This document shows positions 1-8,823 of a stretch of 36,204 nt of DNA, in pieces (the stretch's first letter is position 1; every line of letters starts with the position of its first letter). The stretch lies in NCBI RefSeq assembly GCF_000967965.1, contig NZ_LACC01000051.1:1-36204 (forward strand), read 5' to 3'. The notes under the pieces are model-generated. The model was not told the origin of the DNA. It did no database searches and saw nothing but the letters and a program-made list of their open reading frames with translations. This DNA is from Pseudomonas fluorescens. GTDB lineage: Bacteria; Pseudomonadota; Gammaproteobacteria; Pseudomonadales; Pseudomonadaceae. Both the position numbers and the translations under genes were made by a program.

Positions 1-1
1 C

Positions 2-3000
2 TCCTATCAGTACGAAAGGCTGTCCAGCGCACTGGCTGGAGAAACTGTGCTGAAAACCACTGAACTGTTCGCCGGTTTTGACGGTATCCAGAAAGCGATG
101 TCAAAGCAGCACTCGCTAATCACTGGTGAAACGGTGCTCTCCACTGACCTCGACGGCGTAGAACTGCTACGTCAGTATGACGCGCTGGGGCGGGTGACCA
201 GGGAAATCGTCTCACCGAATTTTCCTGATGTTAAAGGCGAGCGCATCTACACCTACAGCCTGACTTCGGCCGACGGTCAACAGGCGTCACAAAGCGTCAC
301 GGAAGTCAGTGGCGTGACGAGCTGCACCCGTTTCGACGGTCAGGGGCGAGTGATTTACCAGGATTACGCTGAGAAAACGGAAACACCTCGGCAGGTTTTT
401 GCAGCCAACTATGATGCGCTGGACAACCGTGTCGAAGAAACCCGCTACGACTGGCTCGATGGACAATCCATCCCGTTGCGCCAACAGTTCGAGTACGACG
501 CCTGGGGCGTCGTCTGTCGTACCATTAATCCGGACAGTAGCGTGAGCAATCTCTTGTGGTCGCCTTTTGGCAGGAAGGGGCCGATCGAATACAGCTGGCT
601 GGAGACAGCAGGCGCTCAGTCAACGATCACTATCAGTAACCTGACAGGGAGCGAGTACAACGATTTCGGCAAGGTTGATCGTGTTGAACGACTGGACGCG
701 CAGCCATTGATCGAACTGTGCCGCCAGGAACCCGCGCGCTCGGTGATCGAGCACCTCAAGCAACTACTGAAGGATGCCGGATTGCCCACCGTTGGGGTCG
801 CTCGCTTTCACTACGACGGCAAGAGCAATTGCGTTCAACAAGACGAGCTGTACGATGATATCGAGAGCTCGACGCACTTTGCCTACGATGCGTGGAATCG
901 TGTGGAGGCAACTAGGCTCGCCGACAACACCGTAATCCAGCGAGAGTTCGCAGAGCAAAGTATTGACCAGCAGGTCACTCGCTTGAACGTCAAACCCAAC
1001 TCTGCCCCCGAAGTGACGGTCGGCCAGCAAAAATTTGACAGTCTCTTGCGCCTGACTGAAGTGAGCATCGGCGACTCGGATAACCCGCGAATCGAGCAAT
1101 ATCGCTACACAGGTTCGCAAATGCAGCCAAGCCAGCGCATCACCCCGCTGCAAACGTTCGACTATACATACAAGCCCGAACTGACCCGGCAGCCGACAAC
1201 CATCAAAGCGGGCGAAGATCAGCCGGCGACGTACGTCTATGACCCCAAGACCGGGGGCATCGTCAAAGCCACCAATAACCAGGGACTTCGTGCTTACCGC
1301 TATACCCCTGGCGGCCAACTGGAGCATGAAAGCTGGACCGATACAGACGACAACACGATGGAGACCCACTACGTCAACTCCCTCCTGGGGCGGCAGCTCA
1401 GCCGCAGCATCACCGGTGGCCTGGATACCGTGCACACCTATGACGAATACGGACGAGTGAGTTCGGTCACCCAGGGCAAGTTGAAAGCCGATTTCGAATA
1501 CAATGCGCTGGGGCAGGTTCAGCGTACCACCAGCCGAAACGAAGTAACGGGCGTCACGCTGGTCGCTGATGTGCAATACGACACTCAGGGTCGCGAAGTT
1601 GAACGTATCCTGAACGTCAGCCATCAACCACCCTTCACCATCACCCAGACCTGGCAGGGCGACAACCAGCTCAAAAGCCGCCACCTTAGCGCGGACGGGC
1701 GCAGCCTGCTCACCGAAGAGTTCGTGTATGACCAGCGCAACCGACTGGTGCATCACAAGTGCTCGGGCACCCAAAAACACCTGCCGCAGGATGCTTATGG
1801 CAACTCGATTGTCAGCCAGGTGTTCACGTTTGATGCGCTGGACAATGTTCAACGCGTGGTCACGCAATTCGAAAACGGGCTCAGCGATGTCGCGCGATTC
1901 TTCTATATCGATGAAGACTTCCCCGACCGCCCCAATGATCCTTGTCAGCTAAAGAAAATTACTCACACCTACACTGACGGCGGCTATTCCCCCAGCCAGA
2001 CATTCGAGTACGACGCCAACGGCCATATGCTCAATGACGAAGCCAACAGGCGCATGGTCTACGACAACCAGGGTCGCCTGATTGCCGTCAAGGATCCGAC
2101 GGGCCAGCAAACCCTGATGACCTACCGCTATGACGGGCACAACCATCTGGTGGGTGTTCGTCGGGGCAACGAAAGCGAAACGCTGCGCTTTTACCAGGGC
2201 TACAACCTCAGCCACACTCGCCAGGATACGACGCACATACAATACCTGTTCGATGGCAATCGCCCACTGGGTCAGCAGCAAGTGGATGATCACGCCCAGA
2301 CGATGCTGCTGATGACGGACGGCAGCCCGAATGTCATTGGCGAATGCTTGCAATCGGGTGTCAACACGGCGGTCTACAACGCCTACGGTGTACGCAGCAG
2401 CAGCGAAGGCGAAATGCGCAGTCTGCTGGCGTTCAACAGTGAGGTGTGCGAGGAGGTCATTGGCTGGTACTTGCTGGGTCGCGGCTATCGTGCCTACAAC
2501 CCGAACCTGATGCGCTTTCACAGCCCTGATTCGTTCAGCCCGTTTGGCTCGGGCGGGCTCAACCCTTATGCCTATTGCCTGGGAAACCCCATTACATTCC
2601 GTGATCCGAGCGGTCATCGTGCAACTTACACGCGCCCGGATAACCCCGGATACATCGATCCCATCGAACAACCTAAAGGGACATCGTTACTTGGAAAAAT
2701 AGTCAGTATTCTTGGTTTTGTTGCCATTGCCGTAGCTGCAATCGCCGCCGCCATCTTTGTTCCCGCCGCCGGATGGGTTTTCGCTGCTTTGGTGATCGGT
2801 GCAATCATTACATCGATAGGTGCCGCCGTCGCCACGTACGGAACTATTGCTGACGATGAAACAGCTTTTTACGTTGGCTCAGGTCTTACAATTCTTGGGG
2901 GTTTAATTAGCGGGGCCGCGTTTTTTAGCAGGGGTAATCCGGATAACCCCGATAAACCTAGCCCTCCACCAAGCCAAAGTGGAAGTAACGATTCTGGTTC

Positions 3001-3361
3001 ATCAGGCCCGAATTCTAACTACATACGCAATATAGAAAACTTAACAGATGAAAGCGCACTTGGTCGCCAACAGGGGCCAGGCCGTCAAAATTCAATCTAC
3101 GTTAGTGATTCTGACGAGTTGGATTTTAACCAATTCACCGACAACCTTAGTCAACGCAGTAATTCATTGCCCAATATTTTGCCTAGTAACAATGACAATC
3201 AATCAATACAGCCCGACATTACACCCGCTGCCCCTGCCCCCGCACTACGACGTTCGTCTATACCGGATACTTTCCCTAAATCCAAACGAAATTCAAAAGG
3301 AGAATGGATTGTAGATCTCCAGAATAGGATTTTTACGACAGATGGTCCAACTCGAAAATAA
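2..3361 (+). CDS. RHS/YD-repeat protein, 5'-truncated by the window edge
   Basis: The reading frame is open from base 2, so the gene begins upstream of the window; the GTG at 47 is not the true start. The visible ~1120 residues are a long array of YD repeats (for example YDALGR, YDNQGRL, YRYDGHNHL), the cocoon-forming shell of RHS/TccC proteins. The RHS-associated core ends near base 2618 with the motifs RFHSPD, GGLNPYAYC and DPSGH. The ~247 residues after it form the variable tip: Gly/Ala-rich hydrophobic segments (about 2680-2930), a Pro/Ser/Asn-rich linker, and a short charged tail ending GPTRK. The tip is visibly more AT-rich than the core, as is usual for exchangeable RHS tips. By family knowledge the shell encapsulates a C-terminal effector cleaved after the core. 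No known toxin fold is recognised in this tip and no immunity gene follows. RHS family is certain; toxin activity is inference. Confidence 0.93.
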   Translation, partial: SYQYERLSSALAGETVLKTTELFAGFDGIQKAMSKQHSLITGETVLSTDLDGVELLRQYDALGRVTREIVSPNFPDVKGERIYTYSLTSADGQQASQSVTEVSGVTSCTRFDGQGRVIYQDYAEKTETPRQVFAANYDALDNRVEETRYDWLDGQSIPLRQQFEYDAWGVVCRTINPDSSVSNLLWSPFGRKGPIEYSWLETAGAQSTITISNLTGSEYNDFGKVDRVERLDAQPLIELCRQEPARSVIEHLKQLLKDAGLPTVGVARFHYDGKSNCVQQDELYDDIESSTHFAYDAWNRVEATRLADNTVIQREFAEQSIDQQVTRLNVKPNSAPEVTVGQQKFDSLLRLTEVSIGDSDNPRIEQYRYTGSQMQPSQRITPLQTFDYTYKPELTRQPTTIKAGEDQPATYVYDPKTGGIVKATNNQGLRAYRYTPGGQLEHESWTDTDDNTMETHYVNSLLGRQLSRSITGGLDTVHTYDEYGRVSSVTQGKLKADFEYNALGQVQRTTSRNEVTGVTLVADVQYDTQGREVERILNVSHQPPFTITQTWQGDNQLKSRHLSADGRSLLTEEFVYDQRNRLVHHKCSGTQKHLPQDAYGNSIVSQVFTFDALDNVQRVVTQFENGLSDVARFFYIDEDFPDRPNDPCQLKKITHTYTDGGYSPSQTFEYDANGHMLNDEANRRMVYDNQGRLIAVKDPTGQQTLMTYRYDGHNHLVGVRRGNESETLRFYQGYNLSHTRQDTTHIQYLFDGNRPLGQQQVDDHAQTMLLMTDGSPNVIGECLQSGVNTAVYNAYGVRSSSEGEMRSLLAFNSEVCEEVIGWYLLGRGYRAYNPNLMRFHSPDSFSPFGSGGLNPYAYCLGNPITFRDPSGHRATYTRPDNPGYIDPIEQPKGTSLLGKIVSILGFVAIAVAAIAAAIFVPAAGWVFAALVIGAIITSIGAAVATYGTIADDETAFYVGSGLTILGGLISGAAFFSRGNPDNPDKPSPPPSQSGSNDSGSSGPNSNYIRNIENLTDESALGRQQGPGRQNSIYVSDSDELDFNQFTDNLSQRSNSLPNILPSNNDNQSIQPDITPAAPAPALRRSSIPDTFPKSKRNSKGEWIVDLQNRIFTTDGPTRK

Positions 3362-3407
3362 TCTACTTTATTTTTAGCCCCCACCACTAACGTCAAGTCT
3401 CTCACAC

Positions 3408-3438
3408 GAGCGTGCAACCACTTACAGGTTGCACGTTC
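3408..3438 (+). terminator. Hairpin downstream of the RHS gene, probable terminator
   Basis: A perfect 9-bp inverted repeat (CGTGCAACC at 3411-3419 and GGTTGCACG at 3427-3435) has a 7-nt loop and extends to 12 bp with one G-U pair. It lies 47 nt after the RHS stop. There is no long T-run, so termination is inferred from position and stem strength. Confidence 0.5.
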
Positions 3439-3680
3439 CCTTACTGCCACTATCTTAAACTCAACGCCCCTCCGCAAACACCTTTCAGCATTTCTCTCGA
3501 ATCAATTTCAACATAAATTCAACTGAGAGTTCTCTCATATCCCTCCCCCCTCCCGCCTCCTAGAATTCCTCCCATCGAGACACTTGCACTCCCCCAACTT
3601 ACCCCTCGCTAAACAGTGCAACAACGGCGGCGTCTCGACCTTTAGAACGCCGGCACTGTGTCAATAAAAGGACTAATATT
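3439..3680 (+). promoter_or_regulatory. Fimbrial operon upstream region: palindrome and leader stem-loop
   Basis: This gene-free stretch precedes the pilin gene. It contains the palindrome TGAGAGTTCTCTCA (3524-3537), a candidate operator. A possible leader stem-loop follows: ACAGTGC (3613-3619) plus CGGCGT (3628-3633) pair with ACGCCG (3647-3652) and GCACTGT (3653-3659), leaving an 8-nt bulge and a 13-nt loop. It ends seven nt before the AAAAGGA ribosome binding site (3666-3672), so it could affect translation or mRNA stability. No convincing sigma-70 promoter was identified. The role is inferred from placement. Confidence 0.4.
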
Positions 3681-4229
3681 TTGAAAAAGTCGCTACTCGC
3701 ACTTTCCCTCGGCCTGGCTGCAGGCGTGGCCGGCACTTCGGCATTCGCCAATACCGGCACCATCAACTTCGAGGGCCAGATCACCTCCGGTTCCTGCCCG
3801 ATTGAAGTCGTCAACCCGGCGGACAACTCCATTGGCAACCAGGTAAAAATGGGCAGTGTTGCAGCCAGCCGTTTTACCGCGACCGGTCAGGAACACGGGG
3901 GCAAGAGCTTTGCGCTGCGCGTGCCGGACAATTCAGGCTGCAACATCACCGCGAACAGCAAGGCTAGCGTGAAGTTCAACGGCACCCCCGACCCTAGCGG
4001 CAGTTACTTTGCCTTGACCCCCACCCCAGACGCTGCCAAGGACGTGGTGATCGCTCTCAAGGATAGAAGCGGCACTCCACTGGTTCCGGGCACCTCATCA
4101 CCCGATTACGACCTGAACGATTCCGGCCCGACCGACCTGCTGTTCTACGCAACCTACCGCTCGACAGCGACGACAGTGACGGCCGGTAGGGCTTCGGCCG
4201 ACGTGCAGTTCGTCGTCGACATCAACTAA
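3681..4229 (+). CDS. Major fimbrial subunit (chaperone-usher pilin)
   Basis: This 182-residue secreted pilin of the type 1 fimbrial family is probably the major shaft subunit. Residues 1-23 are a Sec signal peptide (KK, hydrophobic core, cleavage after SAFA). The mature protein starts NTGTINFEGQI and has the pilin pattern of Cys in SGSC (C39) paired with C87. The C-terminus (ADVQFVVDIN) is the alternating hydrophobic strand used in donor-strand exchange. The start is TTG, chosen because AAAAGGA lies 8 nt upstream and it gives an intact signal peptide. It is first in a four-gene operon with chaperone, usher and adhesin, the usual place for a highly expressed subunit. The family is clear from motifs and context; the receptor and fimbrial subtype cannot be told. 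Confidence 0.9.
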   Translation: MKKSLLALSLGLAAGVAGTSAFANTGTINFEGQITSGSCPIEVVNPADNSIGNQVKMGSVAASRFTATGQEHGGKSFALRVPDNSGCNITANSKASVKFNGTPDPSGSYFALTPTPDAAKDVVIALKDRSGTPLVPGTSSPDYDLNDSGPTDLLFYATYRSTATTVTAGRASADVQFVVDIN

Positions 4230-4240
4230 TCCCCGCCCCC

Positions 4241-4276
4241 TGCCCTCCTTTGCCACCCACATCGCCAGGGAGGGCA
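4241..4276 (+). promoter_or_regulatory. Intercistronic hairpin between pilin and chaperone genes
   Basis: TGCCCTCCTT (4241-4250) pairs with AGGGAGGGCA (4267-4276), a 10-bp stem with one G-U pair and a 16-nt loop. It sits 12 nt after the pilin stop. In fimbrial operons such stems commonly protect the pilin mRNA 3' end or reduce read-through into the chaperone and usher; that role here is inferred. Confidence 0.45.
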
Positions 4277-4324
4277 CCAAGCGCTGTCCAGCAGTCGCTT
4301 ACACCTGAAAAAAGGTAATGAACC

Positions 4325-5080
4325 ATGTTCGGTTTGATCAAGCAGGCGGCCGCTTCCCGGCCTGCCCTTGGCGTCTGCATGTCTGCAATCATGCTGGCGA
4401 CCAGCATTCCCGCCGCCCAGGCCGCCTTGACACTCAGCGGCACGCGTGTGGTGTTTGAGAGCAACAAACGCAATACGTCATTGATAGTCGCCAACCCCAG
4501 CAAACGGATATACGCCGTGCAAACCTGGGTCAACACCGCCGCCGATGATGCAACCACGGCGGTGCCGTTCATGCCTTCCCCACCCTTGTTCCGGCTCAAC
4601 CCCGGCAAGGAGCAACAAGTCCAGATCAATGGCCTGCCGAACGATCTGCCGACAGATCGGGAATCCTTGTTTTACTTCAATGTTCAGGAAATTCCGCAGG
4701 CCAATCCAGAGGCGGGCAATGTCCTGAACATCGCCCTGCGCACCCGAATCAAGCTGTTTTATCGCCCAAGCCAGCTCAAGGACAACCCCATGGCCCGGCT
4801 CAAGGACCTGCAGTGGTCCATTCGCCGGGCCGACGGCAAAACGCAGCTGGAGGTGTTCAACCCGACCCCCTTCCACGTGACGTTTGCCCGCCTTGCCGTC
4901 AAGGGTAATGACCACAGCCAACTTGTCGAGAAAGCCGAAATGGTGGCGCCACTGTCGCGGCAGACCTTTGTGTTGTCGGGAACAGTGCCTTCGAAGGGAC
5001 TGCAGGTCGAGTTCTCGGCCATCAACGATTTCGGCGGTAATTCCGCACAGCTGAACCTGCCCGTTCAGATTACCCCTTGA
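4325..5080 (+). CDS. Periplasmic fimbrial chaperone (PapD family)
   Basis: This 251-residue PapD/FimC-type chaperone holds pilin subunits in the periplasm and delivers them to the usher. Residues 1-33 are a long signal peptide ending PAAQA. The first Ig-like domain carries the two subunit-anchoring basic residues: R41 (in SGTRVVF, equivalent to PapD Arg8) and K143 (in RTRIKLFYRP, equivalent to Lys112). Other family signatures are FMPSPPLFRL and SLFYFNVQEIP. The second domain ends with LNLPVQITP. The ATG at 4325 has an AAAAGG-type ribosome binding site about 9 nt upstream; an internal ATG at 4379 would give a shorter but still plausible signal. It lies between pilin and usher in the same direction, 18 nt before the usher. 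Confidence 0.93.
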   Translation: MFGLIKQAAASRPALGVCMSAIMLATSIPAAQAALTLSGTRVVFESNKRNTSLIVANPSKRIYAVQTWVNTAADDATTAVPFMPSPPLFRLNPGKEQQVQINGLPNDLPTDRESLFYFNVQEIPQANPEAGNVLNIALRTRIKLFYRPSQLKDNPMARLKDLQWSIRRADGKTQLEVFNPTPFHVTFARLAVKGNDHSQLVEKAEMVAPLSRQTFVLSGTVPSKGLQVEFSAINDFGGNSAQLNLPVQITP

Positions 5081-5098
5081 GACAGTGCGCCCCCGACC

Positions 5099-7612
5099 AT
5101 GACCATCCCCCTATCCTTTGAGTGCCGACGCACACCGCGGCTGCACCTTGTTCACGTGCTTGTGGTGGGTTACAGCGGCGCCACGCTCGCTGAGCCGAGG
5201 CTCGCACAGGCAGCCCCCCCTGTTGAATTTCAATCAAGCTTCATGCGCCAGAGCCCGGATCATGCAAGCAGTGCGGGCCAGCAAGCGCTACAGATCCTGG
5301 CTCAAACACACGATCTGGGACCGGGGCGCTATCTGGTCGAGATACAAGTCAACCTGTCGTACTTCGGCCAACGAGAAATCGAGTTCATCCTCAGCCCCCA
5401 GGGCAATCAACTGACGCCCTGCCTGAGCGCCGAACTGCTGGGTCAGATGGGTGTACGGCTCGACAGCATCGCCGAACCCGAGCGACTGACAACCCGTTGC
5501 GTCGATCTACAGGCAATGATCCCCGGCGCCGAAATCGACTTTGATGGCAGTCAGCTGTTACTGGCAATTTCCATCCCGCATATCGCCATGCGCCGTGATG
5601 TGCACGGTCAGATCGACCCCGAACGTTGGGACCACGGCATCAATGCCGCATTTGTCAACTATCAGGCGACGGCGCAGCAAGGCACCAACCGTTATCGCGG
5701 CCGGCAAAACACCGATGATCTGTATCTCAACAGCGGCATCAATCTGGGACCCTGGCGCTTGCGCAGTAACCAATCGTTGCGCCAGAACGACGACGGCAAG
5801 CGTGAATGGGCCCGTGCCTATGCCTATGCGCAACGCGACCTGCCCGGCACCCACGCCAACCTGACACTGGGCGAAACCTTCACCAGCGGCGACGTATTCA
5901 GAAGCCTGCCCATCAAGGGCGCGTTGATCGGTTCGGACATGGGCATGCTGCCGGATGTCCTGCAAGGGTACGCACCGGTGATCCGCGGCGTCGCACAAAC
6001 ACGTGCCAAACTTGAAGTTTTCCAGAACGGATATCCCATCTACACCACCTATGTCAGCCCCGGCCCATATGAAATCGATGACCTGAGTACCAATGGCGGA
6101 AGTGGCGAACTGGAGATCGTACTGACAGAGGCCGATGGTCAGGTCAGGCGCTTTACCCAATCCTTTGCCAGCGTCGGTAATCTGCTGCGCGAGGGCGTTT
6201 GGCGTTATAGCACAGCCCTGGGTCGCTACAACGGCGCGCAGAATCTCGAGCAGCCACTGCTCTGGCAAGGCACCCTGGCCATGGGAACGGGGTGGCACTC
6301 GACGTTGTATGGCGGCCTGATGGCCAGCGATTTCTACCGGGCCGGGACTGTTGGTGCAGCCCGGGATCTGGGTAGGTTCGGCGCCCTGTCTCTGGACCTC
6401 ACGCACTCCAGTGCCGATATCGATACGCTGGATTCGCCACAGGTCCAAGGCATGAGTTATGCGCTGAAATACGGCAAGTCCTTCGCCTCCAACACCAATC
6501 TGCGTTTTGCCGGCTACCGCTACTCTACCGAAGGCTATCGGGACTTCGATGAAGCCGTGCGCCAGCGAAGCCATGACTCCCATTGGTACGGCAGCCGCCG
6601 CAGCCGGCTGGAAGCCTCGATCTACCAGAGCATCGGCGCCAGCAGTGCCTTGAGCCTGACGCTGTCACAGCAGGACTATTGGCAAAGCAGCCAAACACAG
6701 CGGCAATACCAACTCAACGCCAGTACCCAGTTCCAAGGCGTCGGTTTGAACCTGTTCGCGTCACAATCGCTCAACTCGTCCAGGGGCAACGACCGGCAGG
6801 TCGGCTTGAGCGTCACGATGCCGCTGGATTTCGGCCACTCGGCCAATGCAACGTTCGACGCCCAGAAAAATGGCGAACATTTTGCCCAGCGCGCCAGCCT
6901 CAGCGGCAGCACCGACCAAAACCGCCTCAATTACCAGGCATCGGTCAGCCATGAGGACAGTGGGCAATCGGCAGCACTGTCGCTCGGTTATCAGGCCCCC
7001 TTCGGCAGCCTTGGCGCCGGCCTGACCCAAGGCCAGGACTACCGTAACGTTTCACTCAATGCCAGCGGCGCGTTACTGCTGCATGCCGATGGTGTCGAGG
7101 CCGGGCCTTATCTGGGCGAGACTACCGCATTGGTGGAGGTACCCGGCATTGCCGGTGTCGGCGTATTGAATGCCGTCGGCGTCAAGACCAATGAACGCGG
7201 CTATGCCCTCGCGCCGCACCTGCGTCCCTATCGGAACAATCAACTGGTACTGCAAACCGATCAGTTGGGCCCCGAAGTAGAAATCGATAACGGCACCACT
7301 CAGGTCGTGCCAAGGCGCGGCGCCGTGGTCAAGGCCTCCTTCCCCGCGCGGACCGTCACCCGTCTGCTCATCACCGGGCGAACCGTCAGTGGTCAAACAT
7401 TGCCGTTCGGCGCACAGCTGGCCGATGAAAAAGGCACGGTCATCGGCATGGTGGGTCAGGCGGGCCAGGTCTTGCTCTCGACCAGCGCCGAGCCCCAAGT
7501 GGTGAATGTGAGCTGGGGCGAGCACGTTGAACCTCAATGTCAATTGCACATCGACCCCCAGCAAATGGATCAGGCGCAAGGCTATCGAATGCAGGAGTTG
7601 ACATGTCGCTGA
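5099..7612 (+). CDS. Outer-membrane fimbrial usher (FimD/PapC family)
   Basis: This 837-residue usher forms the outer-membrane pore that recruits chaperone-subunit complexes and assembles the fimbria. It has an atypical N-terminal signal region (hydrophobic run near residues 17-31), then the usher N-domain beginning VEFQSSFM. A 24-strand beta-barrel with an interrupted plug domain follows (typical GALIGSDMGMLPD and YAPVIRGVA motifs near residues 275-300). C-terminal domains include GVKTNERGYALAPHLRPY and RRGAVVKASF and end with the conserved Cys pair C814 and C836. The length is normal for the family. The ribosome binding site is weak, and the start lies 18 nt after the chaperone stop, suggesting translational coupling. 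Confidence 0.94.
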   Translation: MTIPLSFECRRTPRLHLVHVLVVGYSGATLAEPRLAQAAPPVEFQSSFMRQSPDHASSAGQQALQILAQTHDLGPGRYLVEIQVNLSYFGQREIEFILSPQGNQLTPCLSAELLGQMGVRLDSIAEPERLTTRCVDLQAMIPGAEIDFDGSQLLLAISIPHIAMRRDVHGQIDPERWDHGINAAFVNYQATAQQGTNRYRGRQNTDDLYLNSGINLGPWRLRSNQSLRQNDDGKREWARAYAYAQRDLPGTHANLTLGETFTSGDVFRSLPIKGALIGSDMGMLPDVLQGYAPVIRGVAQTRAKLEVFQNGYPIYTTYVSPGPYEIDDLSTNGGSGELEIVLTEADGQVRRFTQSFASVGNLLREGVWRYSTALGRYNGAQNLEQPLLWQGTLAMGTGWHSTLYGGLMASDFYRAGTVGAARDLGRFGALSLDLTHSSADIDTLDSPQVQGMSYALKYGKSFASNTNLRFAGYRYSTEGYRDFDEAVRQRSHDSHWYGSRRSRLEASIYQSIGASSALSLTLSQQDYWQSSQTQRQYQLNASTQFQGVGLNLFASQSLNSSRGNDRQVGLSVTMPLDFGHSANATFDAQKNGEHFAQRASLSGSTDQNRLNYQASVSHEDSGQSAALSLGYQAPFGSLGAGLTQGQDYRNVSLNASGALLLHADGVEAGPYLGETTALVEVPGIAGVGVLNAVGVKTNERGYALAPHLRPYRNNQLVLQTDQLGPEVEIDNGTTQVVPRRGAVVKASFPARTVTRLLITGRTVSGQTLPFGAQLADEKGTVIGMVGQAGQVLLSTSAEPQVVNVSWGEHVEPQCQLHIDPQQMDQAQGYRMQELTCR

Positions 7613-7685
7613 CCACTGCAAAATCGAAATACACGCCACGGGCCAAGCCCCTGACTGCCTGCCTGCCCCACTCGGGAGAAACAAT

Positions 7686-8780
7686 ATGAAACGTTCCTTA
7701 CACTGTTTGACCGGGCTGCTGGGGCTCGCGGCCGGGTGCCAGGTGCATCTTGCCGCAGCGGCTAACAATACCTGCGAATGGGGCGCCAACGGGAGCGGGA
7801 CAATGACGTTCATCCAGGACCTTGGAAGCGTTTACATCCCCCGGGATGCCCCTGTCGGCAGCATTATCGGCAGCCGACGGTTCAAGCGAACCGACAACAA
7901 TGAAAGGCGCAACATTATGTGTGATAACGATGGCAGTGTTCGCCTGACCTTCAACGCACAAACCAGCGTGCCTCCTGTTCAGGGCCTGCCTTCCGGAAGC
8001 GGTACATACGGAGCGGTGCACACGCTGTTGCCCACCAACATTCCAGGGGTCGGAGCCAGATTTGAACTGGGATTCCCGTTCAATGACAGTGCAACGAATG
8101 CATTCACCCCTGACACGGGAGATTCCACGGTTCCCTTCAGCGCCCACCATCAGCGTCCAATGGGAACAGCGCAGCTGAACTTCGCCAACCTTGAAAGCTA
8201 CATCACGCTGATCAAGACGGGGCCCATTGCCCCTGGCCCACAAACACTGACCGGACAGGAACTGTTTAGCGGCGCCTTATCGGGTATCCCGGGCAAGAGC
8301 TTTCGGGTCGGACTGAGCGGCACGGTCATCCAGGCTCATTGCGGCAGCAACAAAGTCAGTGCCGACCCGGTACAGTTGGGAGACTGGAACCTTGCCGACT
8401 TTTCCGGCCCTGGTCATGTCACGAGCGCTGTTGCGTTCAACATCACCTTGAGTGCTTGCGTCGCGGACGACACCAACACCAACATCGCCACCGCCAATCT
8501 CCGCTTCGAGGGTAGCGGCGGGTCATCACCTGTCATCCCGGCAATTCCCGGCGTTTTCAGCCTGACTCCGGCGTCCGGTGCCAAAGGCATCGGTATTCAA
8601 CTGCTCAGAGGGGACAGGTCGACACCCGTGGAGCTCAACACGGAAGTCCCGATACAGCAAATCACCACCGGTGACACCGTACTCGACTTTGCCGCGCGTT
8701 TTTACCAGATAGAGTCAAGAGCGAACGTCAAGCCGGGCGACGCCAAAGGTGCCTTGAACTTCACGCTGACCTACAAATAG
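7686..8780 (+). CDS. Fimbrial tip adhesin / minor pilin, two-domain
   Basis: This 364-residue exported protein is the last gene of the fimbrial operon and very probably the tip adhesin. Residues 1-25 are a signal peptide (ending HLAAA); the mature protein starts near ANNTCEWG. About 190 residues of unrecognised N-terminal domain, presumably the binding domain, are followed by a pilin domain with the family pattern: Cys in QAHCG, Cys in LSACV, a long ...GIGIQLLR segment, and the terminal donor-strand motif GALNFTLTYK. The ATG has GGGAGA 6 nt upstream. Its double length relative to the 182-residue pilin and terminal gene position match FimH-like adhesins. The ligand is unknown. Confidence 0.85.
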   Translation: MKRSLHCLTGLLGLAAGCQVHLAAAANNTCEWGANGSGTMTFIQDLGSVYIPRDAPVGSIIGSRRFKRTDNNERRNIMCDNDGSVRLTFNAQTSVPPVQGLPSGSGTYGAVHTLLPTNIPGVGARFELGFPFNDSATNAFTPDTGDSTVPFSAHHQRPMGTAQLNFANLESYITLIKTGPIAPGPQTLTGQELFSGALSGIPGKSFRVGLSGTVIQAHCGSNKVSADPVQLGDWNLADFSGPGHVTSAVAFNITLSACVADDTNTNIATANLRFEGSGGSSPVIPAIPGVFSLTPASGAKGIGIQLLRGDRSTPVELNTEVPIQQITTGDTVLDFAARFYQIESRANVKPGDAKGALNFTLTYK

Positions 8781-8789
8781 CGCGCACCC

Positions 8790-8809
8790 GGCCCCGTTGA
8801 TACGGGGCC
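8790..8809. terminator. Hairpin between convergent adhesin and Ig-like genes
   Basis: GGCCCCG (8790-8796) pairs with CGGGGCC (8803-8809) over a TTGATA loop, 9 nt after the adhesin stop and before the end of the convergent gene. There is no T-run, so it is called a terminator on stem strength and location. Confidence 0.5.
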
Positions 8810-8823
8810 CTGACTGCTGACGG

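Noticed and set aside
764..2671. Minus-strand open frames opposite the RHS core
   Set aside because: These are antisense frames created by the repeat codon pattern; the plus strand gives continuous YD repeats.
7699..7742. Lipoprotein signal in the fimbrial adhesin (LAAGC)
   Set aside because: The -3 position is Ala rather than Leu and a better signal peptidase I site (HLAAA) follows; a tip adhesin must also leave the periplasm.
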